Below are positions 1-12,200 of a DNA stretch of 64,000 bases, piece after piece. Under the pieces are notes generated by a model that ran no database searches, was not told the origin of the DNA, and saw only the letters and a program-made list of their open reading frames with translations. A program made the translations under genes and the position numbers. Source of the DNA: Populus alba (taxonomy: Eukaryota > Streptophyta > Magnoliopsida > Malpighiales > Salicaceae); contig NC_133302.1 in NCBI RefSeq assembly GCF_005239225.2, positions 8,713,991 to 8,777,990 on the forward strand, in the 5' to 3' direction. Within the stretch, counting starts at the first letter, position 1. Every line of letters begins with the position of its first letter.

Positions 1-1028
1 TATTTCCCAAACTCAATCTTTTTTCAAGTAATTAACAAGAAAGCTATCCTTGATATTTTAGTTTTTGTTATAAGGTCTACTAGTTCTATTCAAGATTTCT
101 TCCTAGTTTATGGTTCGAGATTTCAAGTTGGGGGAAAATAATTTTTATAAACACATTAATTTTTACAAAGACCTAATTTGTGCGCATAAAGTTGGCAAAA
201 TTTATTTTTTCTAGAGTAAATTCAGATTTTAAATTATGATAAATATTAATTTGATCACATAAAGTCAGCATGTTGAATTGAAATGCAAAGCCACATAGTA
301 ACTTTGTGTTTAAAAAATAATTAATAACGCAAGAACAAACAATAAAACATTACAAATATTAATTTGATACTACTTATTCTTGGGAAAAGATACGGATGAA
401 CAAATTTTGTAGTTCCCACTGAAGAAAACCCTCCCAACGAAGTAAATCAAACCCTCCTAGTGAATACTACCCTAATTGAGTGTGTATCTGTCCCCTTCCC
501 TCTTTATTTGTTCTATAATAATAATAATAATAAAAAGAATGAGATAGAGGTATGAGATTGCATTGTTTTTAAAGTGTTTTTTTTTTATTTAGAAATGTAT
601 TAAAATAATTTTTTATTTTTAAAAAATTATTTTTGATATCAATATATCAAAATGATTTAAATATATGAAGAAAAATTAATTTAGAATAAAAAAATAATGA
701 ATTTCATCTTAATTGAGTGTTTGTGTGTCTTTTCCTCTTTATTCATTCTTTATATATAGTAAAAAAAAAAAGAGATGTTTGAGAGTATAGTAATGATTGT
801 TTTTTAAAATATTTTTTATTTAAAAATATATTAAAATAATACTTTTTATTTTTTAAAAATTATTCTTGAAGTTAGTATATTAAAATGATCTAAAGTAAAG
901 AAAATAATTAAAGAATTTCACCTTAATTGAGTGCGTGTGGGTCCTTTCCCTCTTTCTTTGTTTATACATTCATTCTATCTCCAATAGGCTGAAAGTAAAG
1001 AAAATAATTAAAGAATTTCACCTTAATA
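1..1028. other. AT-rich non-coding DNA with repeated promoter-like motif
   Basis: No gene is seen here. The stretch holds three degenerate copies of a motif reading roughly TTAATTGAGTGTGTGTGTCC followed by a CTTT/CCTCTTTATT tract (about 474-510, 708-745, 922-960). A similar motif lies just upstream of the TATA box of the second MAYxPPHKR gene (25664-25692), so these may be scattered fragments of that promoter. A segment of about 35 bases (AAAGTAAAGAAAATAATTAA...) near 892 is repeated at 991, which indicates a tandem duplication of about 100 bp. Confidence 0.5.
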
Positions 1029-1745
1029 GATTATTGTAATGAAGTTTAGAGTTTTATTAATTACACACTATCTAATTTGAAAAATATTAGTGAAGACGGT
1101 ATTAAATATCTATATAAGAGATGTAAAATAAAAGGTTTCTCGGTCCATATATTGTCATGATGCATCTTCTATAAAAAAGTTTAAGGAATAAATACTTGTA
1201 TTGGTTTGCACATAAACAACCATATGTTCCTTATGAGATCATGATAGAAAGGATGATAAAGTCAAATTCTAGTTCTAGCAACATGCATGAAGTTGTAGAT
1301 GATAATAGTAATCGTTATAGAAGTATGATTATGAATACAATGAGAATGAATTAGGATTATACAAATATATGTTTAATTTTAGATGAAAAATCAAATGCAG
1401 ACACGACCAAGTTTTTTAAACATTTGAAAGATTATGACGAACTATCATAGGTTGGATGCACAAATCAAAGTAAATTATCAATCATTGCACATGTGTTTAC
1501 CATCCAGTTATAAATTATGGGTAGAGTGAGGCTGGTTATGAAAAAAATCATTGAATGGATAAAAAACATTTTCACCTGAAAGGAATATGTTGAAAGAAAA
1601 CTTCTATGTTACTAAATCCATAATGAAACCCTTTGGTCCAAAAATATTAAAAATTAATATGTATCAAAACTTGTACGTATTATACTATCTTGAAAATACA
1701 AAATTAACTGAGTGCAAAACATGCAGGCATATTCGGTATTAACTC
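1029..1745 (+). pseudogene. Strongly decayed CACTA transposase (TNP2-type) relic
   Basis: Translation in shifting frames gives SSSSNMHEVVDDNSNRYRSM, then NADTTKFFKHLKDYDE, CTNQSKLSIIAHVFTI and IMKPFG-like blocks. These align in order with the better preserved TNP2 reading frame at 55624-56538 (SNMHEAANDNTNPYRNM, NAEAARFFDLLKDSDE, CTNHNKLSAVAQVFTI). Stops and frameshifts are frequent, and most differences are C-to-T or G-to-A, as expected for long-methylated repeats. It covers the part from the N-terminal Transpos_assoc region to the cysteine-rich CxxC block before TNP2 proper. No CACTA terminus is visible nearby. It is a dead fossil copy of the same family found elsewhere in the window. Confidence 0.8.
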
Positions 1746-2190
1746 ATAACTATTAACAAACACTCAATTAAGTTGAAATTCTTTATGCGGAAAAAGTTAT
1801 TCCCTTTACCTTTTTCTTTGTTTATACATTCATTCGATTCGATCTCCAATTTATCATGTGAAGGCCAATAATGGAGATGCCCTTCCTATTGCCAAAGCAT
1901 TGTACAAAAAAGTATTTTGGTTGATATTTTACTATTTTAATTGTCTAAAAAAAAAACGATTTTTTTAAAGAAAATTATCACAATAAGCTAGAAATTTATG
2001 GGTTATACATATATTCAATCTGGTTCTTCATTTACTAGGGGTAGTAATGCTCAATAAGGGATTCATAATAATAATAATGCTGAATTTATTTTTTAAAATA
2101 TTCATTGTTCAAATTCAATCTTTATTTATTTTCTATAAATGTTTTCCTCCAGTTCTTTTCCCGCTTTATTCTTTCTTTCTTTCTATGTGG
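1746..2190. other. Upstream region of first MAYxPPHKR gene
   Basis: AT-rich sequence with no coding signal. The segment CTTTGTTTATACATTCATTC at about 1818 repeats one at about 956, so the transposase relic is flanked by imperfect direct repeats of about 40 bp. The last 100 bases are pyrimidine-rich and lead into the TATA box. Confidence 0.4.
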
Positions 2191-2195
2191 GGTTC

Positions 2196-2203
2196 TATAT
2201 ATA
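2196..2203 (+). promoter_or_regulatory. Predicted TATA box of first MAYxPPHKR gene
   Basis: TATATATA lies in the context CTATATATACATTCTC. The second paralogue has CTATATATATATACATGCTC at the corresponding place (25693-25704), so the box and its flank are conserved. A transcribed 5' UTR exon would run from roughly 2230 to 2287. It is followed by a 5' UTR intron (donor GTAATC at 2288, acceptor CAG ending at 2497), which is also conserved in the paralogue. The start site is inferred. Confidence 0.55.
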
Positions 2204-2526
2204 CATTCTCGCATTTATGTTGCAACAATATAATACCTCCAGAACGGAGCTACCGTTGCACGATCAACAACAGTTTTTAACTCTCAGGTAATCATACTCA
2301 GTTTCTTCATTTTTGGGTCTTAGTTCTTAGCTTAAATAAATCATTATTGCAACATCAGTTTATCTGGGTTGTTTCTTTTTTCTTTGTAATTCATGTTGTG
2401 ATCATCTGTGAACGGAGCTACTGAATTTCTTTTGTTTTCCGGTGGGTTTCTTTCTGCTTTCTTGTTTCAATAATGTTGTGATCATCTTTTTGGACAGCCA
2501 GGCTACATACGTTTCCTGTAAATTTG

Positions 2527-5500
2527 ATGGCTTACATTCCTCCACACAAGCGGCATTCCAAGGATGTGACAAGGGCACCCCCAATTCCAGAGACACCGCA
2601 CCCTCAATTTCAAAGAAAAATGAATTTGAGGGCATCCACTTCTCGTAAAGATAAGAGTGGAAAGATTGTTTATGCAGAGCATGCCATATCTAAATGGTTT
2701 GCTGTTGGCTTGGACGATGATGAACTGTTTCCTCCTTACATCCACCTCGAGCCGATTTCCCTGGAATGTGTTGAGCGTAAAATTGGAGAAAAGCCTCTAG
2801 TCTTGGTCAATAGCATTGTAACTGAAGGTTCGTGTACCATCCTTATTGCAATTTTTTTAATTTGTGCTTCTGTTAGTTGCTTCTGCCTTTTATTGAAACC
2901 TTGGTATTAAATTTCATGCAATTTAGAGGATAGCAAACCGGAAAGGAATGGATCCAGAAGTCCATGGGAAATTATAGCGGAAAACGTACAGCAAGAACTA
3001 CTCTCTTCTTTCGAAATTTTGAAGAATGAAATGGATGATCAGGGTTCTGAAAAAGTAAAGCCAACATTGGTTGCTCGATTGGGAAAATTTCTTTTTCATG
3101 GGTGAGCAATCCAATTCTCTCTATAGTTATTGCAAATTGAGTTAATGTTAATTGGAACAACATTTTTTTTTTTCAACTTATGGAATTTATTACGCAACTG
3201 AAAATTGATAATGTTGTGAAGTTGCCTGGAATTGTCTCACTTTGTTCTCCTTGTAGTTATTCCTGTTGCATTCCAGCAGGAAGCTTCCTGAACTAGGCAT
3301 AGAATTCTCTAACTTTTTGAAGCACTTTAGGTATATAATTCTTGAATTTTGAACCGTTATAGTCCTTCTGGTGTCCAGTGGACTTTTTACGTACAAGTGT
3401 TTGTTCCTCCATAAAGGGCCTCGACTAGAGTTAATTGGTGTTCTTCCTTATGAACTTGGACCATATGATTGTATCTCAGTTAATATTTTGATTTGGTTTG
3501 TTTCGACACTTTTCTAAACGACTTCTTAATCTATTAATTTTCTGCCACACCTTAGTGTATCACATGACTTGTTTTGCTCTAATGATTACTTTGATCGCTG
3601 CCAAACAAGTTTTGCTGGTGCTCCTAGTAGCGTAGATATTGTTGATACGCTTATATTAGAAGCCATAACTGCTTATGTTAAATTAAATTCATATTCTCCA
3701 TCAGTGCATAAGAAGCATGTTTTATATTTCAGTTCTACAAGGATAAGCAAGCAAGAATTATTATACCATTTCTGTGATGCAGGAGCCATTCAATGGGACT
3801 AGAAAGTGTCAATAAAATTCAGGTTGAAGAAGCCATTTTGAGACAACTCAGAAGATCATTGCATACAGATATTCCTTCTTCTTATATGGAAAATATTATA
3901 GATGGAGTGGTCCCAGCGATTGGAGTTGATTTTGAAGAGGAGAAAGAGGTTTACACTGTAAAGGTATCCCTTTTGCTGCATACCGACTCTTGGTAGTGTT
4001 TTTCTCATGTTTTTAATTCAATTTGTAACTAACTTTTCTTCCTTCAAGCAGTTGTCTGATAATACACGGCCAGATGCAACTGTTTTATGCAGATGTATTG
4101 TGCTGGAAAATAAAAAACTTCAACTCTACAAGGCAGGTTTTGTACTACCTGGAGTCTTGTCCTCTCATATTAATTTGTCATATTATATGGTAGAATTAAT
4201 TTGTTTTTGGTAATTTGCGCTTTATCAATGTGACATTGTGTAATCTCAAGGACACCTTCTGATATTCACTTATGGATTTAAGATGGTTTCCACTTTTATA
4301 CTTTTGCTTGTTCATGGTGTGGCATTAAATTATAAAGATTTCTTGTAGGTTGAGCTAAACCAAGTGCGTCAGATGGTCATAGATGTATCATGTCTTGATA
4401 AGAATCTGGACCTCAGGCTAATGCTTTACACCAGCAGGATCTTAACATCTCTAACTGTAAGTTAACATCATAAATTTAGCTACAATCATACTGTTAGTGA
4501 GAAAATTTGAGCAAGCATCCTACCTTTGTATTTTCCTCCAATTACATTCTTAATCGTGTCCAGCCAGTGCTTTCTCCATTTCAAAGAATGTGATGATGGA
4601 AAATAGCAAGTAATCTTTATCCTAGAACTTGGTTTGATCACACCTAGAAGAGAAGATATGTAAAACAAGCATTAATTGAATAGGCTTGCACTAGCGAGAT
4701 AGGTTAACGAGTCTAGAACGAAATTTAGAAGGTTAAAACCATATTCCTGGATATTGGTCTTTCATGCTTGAAAAATTAAAGATTTTCATAGTTGGAACAA
4801 TGATTTCCCTAAATTGCATGAGAGATTTCCCTAATTTATTTCCAGCATGAAAATTTTAGTTTATTAAGCAGAAGGCAATGATTTGGTATTGGCTACTTAG
4901 TAACTAAGCCAGATTATTCTTCTGATAATCATATATACTGCTTAAAATATCAAAGCCAAGAAACTTCATTGTAGATTTAACTCCTGATAGTAACACTGTG
5001 GAGTGACTGGTTGTATGAATCGATGCAGGATGAGGAGATGAATAGCCTTAAAGATCTGATCAATTCTGCAGTTCTAGATTCAGATATGAAGGGTGGATTA
5101 AGATGGCCCCTGGGGGAGGAGGCATCTTCTGGTGGAAGATATAGTGTCATTGGGGTTTGGCACACAGTAACCAAAGCCTATGAAAGTTCATCATTTAGGC
5201 TGAAATTAAGAGATGGCGATGCATACGATTTTAGGACTGGAATTGGGGAAACTCCTAGAGAGATTTATCTGAAGTTGAAAAGAATTGTTACAGAAATGCA
5301 GGCAAGTTCCTTTATTGGTTAACTTTTCCCTATGCCTCCTTATGTTGCTTTGGCTCACATAAAACTTCTAATTTGTGAGCTTTATAAAAACCTGCTGAGA
5401 GCATCCAGAGCTGACAGATTTGTTAAACGCCTCGTCAGTTAGTTGCTCTTTATTATAAATTATAAAGTTTCCAGATTCATACCCGTGTTAAGCTGTGCTT

Positions 5501-5657
5501 TTAATATCTTCTAAAACATTTTTCTTGTATTTAAAGCTGCATTTGTTGAATTATGAAGGAACGGGGAGCTGAAAGTGATTCAATCTCCAAAATGCTCGAG
5601 GACAGCTTAAAATTGATATGGGACAAGTTCTTATGCTGCGAACGGTTTCTAACATGA
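2527..5657 (+). CDS. Uncharacterised plant protein, MAYxPPHKRHSKD family (copy 1)
   Basis: Predicted coding exons are 2527-2827, 2927-3101, 3783-3963, 4052-4132, 4349-4456, 5029-5301 and 5559-5657, giving 1218 nt and a protein of 405 residues. The start is the ATG of MAYIPPHKRHSKD; the TTG just before it is not a start. Every join keeps frame, and exon sizes equal those of the paralogue at 26111-29563 apart from one codon in exon 6. Introns 4 (AAG|GCAGGT) and 6 (CAG|GCAAGT) need GC donors: the nearby GT at intron 4 would give an immediate stop. The protein is soluble-looking, with no signal peptide or membrane segment; it has a basic N-terminus, a SKWFAVGLDDDE block near residues 55-70 and a C-terminus ending WDKFLCCERFLT. 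I believe this is the plant-specific family listed as DUF7903, but that name is from memory; the function is unknown. Conservation between the copies suggests both are, or recently were, functional. Confidence 0.8.
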
Positions 5658-7301
5658 ACATTCCAATTTTAACTCTGTTCATCCTCTTCAGCATGGAAAG
5701 GGGGAGAGCTCCATCTTGTCTGGATCCTATCCCATCACGAGGCGCTATTTGCAAGTCCGAATTCTCTCCTCCCTATGAATTCTAGGCTTGTTTACATCTC
5801 TTTTTCTTTCTTTTTTGCTTTGCTTTGCTTCTTTTTTCTTTCTTTTTTTTTTTTTTTTAATTTGGATTGTTTGATGAACTATGATAGTGACTTAATGAAA
5901 AAAACTTATAATTATAGTAAGCTAACAATAATTATTTATTCTTAAAATTTTATTAGGATGCAAATAAAATAAATGCAATTAGCTTCCCATTAGCACTTCC
6001 TTCAAACGTCTACAAAACAAAGAAAGAATGAACTCAAAAACACTCTACAATGTGTTCCAGGTAGGCCCATATTAGTGAAATATTCCTGCCCCATTATCTT
6101 CCATCGCATTGAGAGCTTAAGTGACCTTTACTTTAGAAGCTGCAGACAAGAGCAATCCTCTTGAAGCATGAGTCTTGACTTCCTCTACTACCCTTCTTGT
6201 CCGCCATTGCCGTCAACTACTTGGACTAGCTTTCGTTTTGTTTACTACTCTTAAAATATTTTTTTCAAAGCCCTTCTTGCCCAATGCTACAGCTTACATA
6301 TTAATTGTTAAATCATATTCGATACTCTTTGTGACATTAATTTGTGAGTTTGGAAACTCATTATTTTTTACGATTGCGACTTATGTTCATATCAATGATT
6401 CTCAATTGTGCTTTTATAGTTCTGTGGCTTGACTCTTACATGCATTCTGTGATCATAATTAGGGGGTGCCAATAAGAGAATTTATTTGGGGTATGTGATA
6501 AGAGTTTTGAGAAAATAATAAATGTTGACAAAATATTAGAAAAATAGTATGGTTTTAATATAAATGCTATTAGAGTAGCAGTTGTTTCAAAATTTATGTT
6601 CACTTAAAATTAATTAATATATACAAAAGTAATTTAAAAATTTAATAAAAATTTAATAACCATGAGATTTACAATCCACTAATTCATAATGATTTTTTAA
6701 ACTAAAACTAATGTAGAATTAATTGTAATACATCCACTAACTTAACAATTAAGGGGTGATTTGGTCTTTTCATAGAGACACATGAGTTGTTAAATTGAAT
6801 AAGTCAAATTTGACTTTTGACATTTCATTATAAATAGTTAAATGATTTAATTAGTTTTATAAGTAAAAAAAGAAAAATTAGCTTTCATCACGAGGCTTTT
6901 TAGATATTTTTATTTTCCAAGCACAATTAAATTACTAAATTATTCTAGAAATCAATAAAAAATAAAGCACAATTAAATTAAAATATTCTAAAGCTCCCTT
7001 CTAAGGAGCTTTTTCATCTTTCATTTTGTTATTTTTTATATATAATAAAGTTGATTTAGATGCAATTTGATCTTTCACAAATATAAAAGATTAATGGGGT
7101 TGAAAGGCTAATCCAGGTTGACTTGGATTTTCTTTTATTGTTTTTTTTTTCAGTTTCATACCTTAATTTTTTTTTATTTTTAGAGAATCTTGCTTTGTTA
7201 TTTTTTTTTTTGGTTTGTCTTATATACGGCCAGTCTCATCCTTATATCCACTATTACAAGTTTCGAAGGTTATAATTGGTTGGCTTTGGTACTTTTTTAT
7301 G

Positions 7302-7339
<38 letters not shown>

Positions 7340-7494
7340 TTCATCATTTAATGATTTAAGGGTACTATTAAAATTAGATTAAATAAATTTGAGTTAAACC
7401 AATGATGGTTAATTAATTGGGTACTAATAATTTATTTAGTTCATATTATTAATTAATAGATGTTGTTATACGTTTTTCTACATAGGTTTCATAT
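5658..7494. other. Intergenic, no gene recognised
   Basis: Contains the 3' UTR and downstream flank of the first MAYxPPHKR gene (similar to the paralogue up to about 5760), a long T tract near 5820-5860, AT-rich DNA and a (TTA)n microsatellite at about 7308-7336. Short open frames here have no coding character. Confidence 0.5.
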
Positions 7495-7740
7495 AAGTAA
7501 ATGATGATTATTATTGGATGTATCGAATTTCACCTAAAGGTTTGCTTAGGATGGATTATTGTAATAGGATTGAGCGTTTTATTAATTACACACTATCTAA
7601 TCCAAAAAATATTAGTGGAGGCAATATTAAATGTTCATATATGCAAAATAAAAAGTTTTTTGATCCATATACTGTTACGATATATCTTTTACAAAAAAAA
7701 AGTAATTGACAAATACTTGTGTTGATTTGCACACATAAAA
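7495..7740 (+). pseudogene. Relic of CACTA transposase N-terminus
   Basis: The frame starting near 7518 reads MYRISPKGLLRMDYCN, then RFINYTLSNPKNISGGNIKC, and matches the start of the TNP2 frame at 55670-55860 (MYLDSPQGLRRMDYCN, GFINFATSIPRNFTRGGIRC). It covers only the Transpos_assoc domain; the CxxC pair is damaged and the frame ends at 7709. It shares derived changes with the relic at 1029-1745 (ATTAATTACACACTATCTAA in both), so the two belong to one older subfamily. Confidence 0.75.
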
Positions 7741-9390
7741 CAGAGAGACACTATATATATAGAGAGAGATTTCTGAAAAAAAGATAGAGGAAGAAAGGGG
7801 ACAAAAGCTTTGGAAGGTCAAATCTCCTTCCTCAGAGATTGTGAAGGAACACCACCAGTGTTTGAGTGAAGAGGAGACTAAGGAGGCTAAGATCCCTCAC
7901 CCATGCCTCTTCAGCGGAGTGAGTGAATCCACACACCGACAGTGTTTGGAGGTGCATGGCATGGTACATGCCTCGTCACTGTTCTAACGATCTTCTAGTG
8001 TATATTTGAGTCTACCTTGGACATTTCAAATGCTTTAAAAAGTCGACTTATAAACTCAAATTATTTTTGGACAAATTATTATAACATTGTGAAATTTAGG
8101 ATTATTGTTTTGTATAATATTGGGATTGTTTGGACACTATTAATTTGGTTTGATTTGTGTTTTTATTTTGAAATGATGTTGTTATTTTTGAGTTTTTTGT
8201 TTTTTGAATTATGATTGCTTTTTGGACATTAAATGTTAGTTTATGATTTTTGTTTGTGTATATTTTTAATTTAACATGAAATTTGAATATTAGTTCATGA
8301 AATTCATAAGATTTGTGTGGGTGTTTGACATTATTTGGTTTTGAGTCGGTAAATGATAAATTATTTTAAATGGATATCACAATCAAAATAGTCTTGATAA
8401 AAAATATTTTATTTGCATCTTGCCAAATGCATCCTTCGTCGATTTGTAATTTTTTCCTTAATGGTTGGAAGACAATTTAGCAATTAAATTTAGGTTCCCT
8501 AAATTTTTGCATGTTCACATATTTAATATTTAGAATTATGACCTAAACACGAGATGCTTTTTCGGTATTAAACAAATTTGTTCCTTACCACAAAAACAAC
8601 AGCAAAAAATCTTTCTTTTAAAAAATTTAATTTTTATTTAAATTGCATATGGCAAAGTCTCTCAAAAATAGATTATATTTGTATATTTTTTTATATAAAA
8701 AAATCATAAAAAAATATATTTTACTTTGCTTTTTTTTTTTAGATTTAATAACTAGTTTATTAGAGCCATGAGAATTTGATCTATATTTCAAAAACACCAT
8801 AAAAAATTATTTTGTTTCTTTCAATATCTGGGATTAAAAATTTATATCTAAGATGTATTCTAAATTTTAAATAAACTAAAAAGGCAAAATTTTTTTTTTA
8901 TCATTTATTTCTAAGTTTTTACCAATTTTTTTTATTTTTTTTAATATATGTGATATAAACTTATACATAAGATTTCAGTATTAAATAAAAAAGATAATTT
9001 TTTTTCCATTTTTCATGTTTTGACTTTAGAATTGCTATGTTTTAATATGATAAGATAAATATCTACTTATTAAAAATGATTTTTAAAAAAAAATCTTAGA
9101 CAGACCAACAGTTAGAAAACACAACTAAACCTTAGTTTATTTTAGACAAATAACAATGTAATTTACTCTAAGTAAGGTGTTTTAGGGGTGATATGTCATC
9201 TTTATTCACAACTTATGTCCTTACCTAGACTTTCACATACTAATAGGTTTCTAGTAACTGTAATAGTAGGTAGCGACTCTTATTCTTTTGGTTTCATTAA
9301 TAAATGGTAAAAATTCATTATTCTTTCCATCATAACTTTTCATGCCAATCCTGTTTCGGGAGGATGATTGTTGCGACGCAATACATGCGT
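7741..9390. other. Intergenic, no gene recognised
   Basis: A GC-richer stretch of about 250 bases (7780-8000) containing GAGA-type runs and CCTCAGCGGAG-like sequence interrupts otherwise AT-rich DNA. It begins exactly where the transposase relic ends and may be part of another repeat, but I could not identify it. The rest shows no gene or clear repeat. Confidence 0.35.
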
Positions 9391-10355
9391 AACAATTATT
9401 ATTATTATTATTAGCACCACCACCACTATTATTATTATAACAAACTGTTACCACCACCACCACCACCACCTCTACCACCCTTATTATTATTATTATCATC
9501 ATCATCACTACTATCATTATCATTACTATTATTATCAAAAGTTACACTATTATTAATATCATAATAAACTATTATCATTAATATTATTATCATTTTTATC
9601 ACCACCACCACCACCAATTTAATCATTATCATCATTATCATCATCATCATCATCATCATAACTAACATTACTATTATTATATTTCATCATCATCATGATT
9701 ATTATTATTATTTAAAAAAAATAAAAATTATGAACTTGATTTGAAGGATAAAATTGAAAACCATAAAAACTTTGATTATTATTATTATTATCACCAACAC
9801 CGCCACCAATTTAATCATCATCATCATCACTTACATTACTATTATTATATTTCATCATCATCATCATCATCATGATGATTATTATTATTATTGAAAAAAA
9901 AAATATGAACTTGATTTGAAGGATAAAATTGAAAACCATAAAAACTTTGATTATTATTATTATTATCACCAACACCGCCACCAATTTAATCATCATCATC
10001 ATCACTTACATTACTATTATTATATTTCATCATCATCATCATCATCATCATGATTATTATTATTATTATTGAAAAAAAAACTATGAACTTGATTTGAAGG
10101 ATAAAATTGAAAACCATAAAAACTTTGACAAAAGGAGCAAGAAAAACAATATAAAATAAAAAAGGGACCAAATTGAAATCATTATTATTATCATTGAAAA
10201 AATAAATCATAAACTTGATTTGAATGATAAAATTAAAAGTCATAAGAATGTTGACAAAAAGGGCAAGAAAGATGAAAAAACAAAAGAGAGAGAAAATGGA
10301 CCAAATTGAAATTATTATTATTCTTATTAATATTATTGAAAAAAAAATCATAAAC
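9391..10355. repeat. Trinucleotide microsatellite and 175-bp tandem repeat tract
   Basis: Long runs of ATT/ATC/ACC trinucleotides (9395-9720) pass into a higher-order repeat. A unit containing TCACCAACACCGCCACC starts at 9791 and again at 9966, a period of 175 bp. Each unit ends with GATTTGAAGGATAAAATTGA and AAAACTTTGA. Further shortened and diverged units with GGACCAAATTGAAAT linkers follow to about 10,350. Poly-His, poly-Ile and poly-Asn reading frames across it are artefacts of the trinucleotides. Confidence 0.85.
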
Positions 10356-11911
10356 TTGATTTGAAGGATAAAATTGAAAGTCATAAAAATATTAATGAAG
10401 GGGAAATAAAAATAATAAAAAAAGAAATCAAAGTAGAAAGACCGAATCAAAAAAAAAAAAAAAACAATATACAAATTAGAAATTAAGGGTTAAATTGAAA
10501 ACAAATAAAACTTTAACAAAAAAATAAAAAAATAACTACAAAAATCAAAACTAAAAGGATTGAATGTGAAATAGCAATAACAATGAGGACCATAATATAT
10601 TTTTTGGGGTAGAAAAAAGATACAAAGGGAAAAAAAAACAAGAAAGGATCACTAGCGATAAAACCAATCACATTGGAACGATATATGCCACCTATAATGG
10701 AAAAGAGAACAACAAGTAATAAAATGAAACAATGGAAGCCTATTTTTTACTACGAGGAGCTATCGCGCACGTCGCCCGAAGTGCGCATCAACTGACACGC
10801 CCTAACAACCTTTTCAAATTTAAAAATATTATTTAAATGTAAAATTATATTATTACCTTACCCTTAATCAAACCTACAATTAACAACAACAAAAAACTGA
10901 GGCTAAAAGTTCCTAGTACCCCTGACCCCAATTAAATTACTTATATTCCAGGGAACTTGTGTAATTTTTTTTATTTGTAAAAAAAAAATATTGAAATAAC
11001 CTTGCCCTAATTGTGTTGATTTTCTTATCTTCAGGGGTGTTTTTGTTAATTTACTATTTATAAAATATAAAATAGACTAAAATACCCCCAAATAAATCTA
11101 TAATAACAAATATGTTGTATGAAAATACAAAAATACCCCTGATTAAAACACAAGCCTTTTATTTCTTGGAAGACCATAGACGCCACTTCACTATTGTAGT
11201 GAATAGTAGATTGTGTCTATGACTATAGGGAAATCCCCTTCCCTTTTAGTTGTTTTTTTATTTGTTCTACTTTTAGGTAGTGTTTGATATGCGGACAATA
11301 ATAAACTTGATATGACAATTTTTTTCATGAAGTTGTTTAATGCAACTTTAGATGGTACACAAATCAATTTTTATATTGTTCAAGGCTATTGTAGTGGAGA
11401 AATTTATGTCCCACTAAAAAGGGTGGGACAAGTTTGTTCAACAATAATTAACTTAGGTCATTGTAAGGATAAAAAAATAATTTTAAAACTTGAATAGAGG
11501 ACTGACTTAGTACAAAGCCCAAGTTATGAGTCGGGTTGACCATTAACCAGAGTCAATATAAGAATAAAAATAGTTATTAACATAGTCTTACATCCTGACC
11601 TAGGGTTGATTTGAGTGTTTGTCATTGAGTTTCAACCTGTTTTTCGTCATAATTTGAAGAGAAAAAATGCTTCAATTTAATTTATTAATTATTTTTTTGG
11701 ATCATTTTGATGTATTGATATCAAAAATAAATTTTAAAAGATAAAAAACATTATCTTAATGTATTTTCAAGAAAAAAAATATTGAAAAGCAACCACTACC
11801 ATAATTTTTTAAATACCTCCATAATAAAGTTAACAAGTAAAATTTGGATCAACAAATTTTGTAGTCCCCACTAAAGAAAACCCTCCCAATAAAGTTCATC
11901 AAGCCCTCTTA
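10356..11911. other. Intergenic, no gene recognised
   Basis: AT-rich DNA with A tracts. One CpG-rich island of about 60 bp (10,745-10,800, containing CGCGCACGTCGCCCG) stands out but has no coding frame. Near 11,855-11,910 a fragment with AAAGAAAACCCTCCCAA matches DNA at about 422 and upstream of the second MAYxPPHKR gene (about 25,632), another scattered promoter-flank piece. Confidence 0.4.
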
Positions 11912-12200
11912 GACTCTGTTTGTCTACGCGGTTGCGGCTGCGTTTTATTTAAAACGCAGTCCGCAGCCGTTTGGTAATAAAAAAAAATTATTGTGCATGG
12001 GGCCCTCATGATTTTTGCGTTTAAAATGATGTAAAGGAAAAGCTATGAAAACCTGCTTTTCATGCACTGCAGGCTATAAAAAATAAGGAACAGTGCAATT
12101 CACTGCACTGTTCACGTGAACAGTGCAGTTCACTTGCACTGTCCGCAGGTTTTTTTTGTTAGTATGTTAATTGTATTAATGTTTTAAAAAAAAAAACTAA
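11912..12200 (+). mobile_element. Palindrome-rich MITE-like element (inverted partner at 24354)
   Basis: Starts near CTGTTTGTCTACGCGG and carries two strong palindromes: GGCTGCGTTTTATTTAAAAC/GCAG.CCGCAGCC near 11,935-11,965, and CACTGTTCACGTGAACAGTG near 12,105. The same sequence, reverse-complemented and about 85-90% alike by eye, lies at 24354-24643. The copy here ends abruptly where the CACTA transposase sequence begins, so one element truncated the other. No target duplication could be assigned. Confidence 0.65.

Noticed and set aside
3569..3802. 77-codon frame in intron 2 of the first MAYxPPHKR gene
   Set aside because: It spans the intron and runs into exon 3 in the wrong frame; the paralogue's shorter intron lacks it.
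9791..10140. Possible CRISPR-like array
   Set aside because: Direct 175-bp tandem repeats in a eukaryotic microsatellite tract, with no short repeats and unique spacers.
9251..10474. Poly-Met, Ile, Asn and His open frames, including one of 162 codons
   Set aside because: They are translations of trinucleotide microsatellites and the 175-bp tandem repeat; no codon bias or conserved domain.
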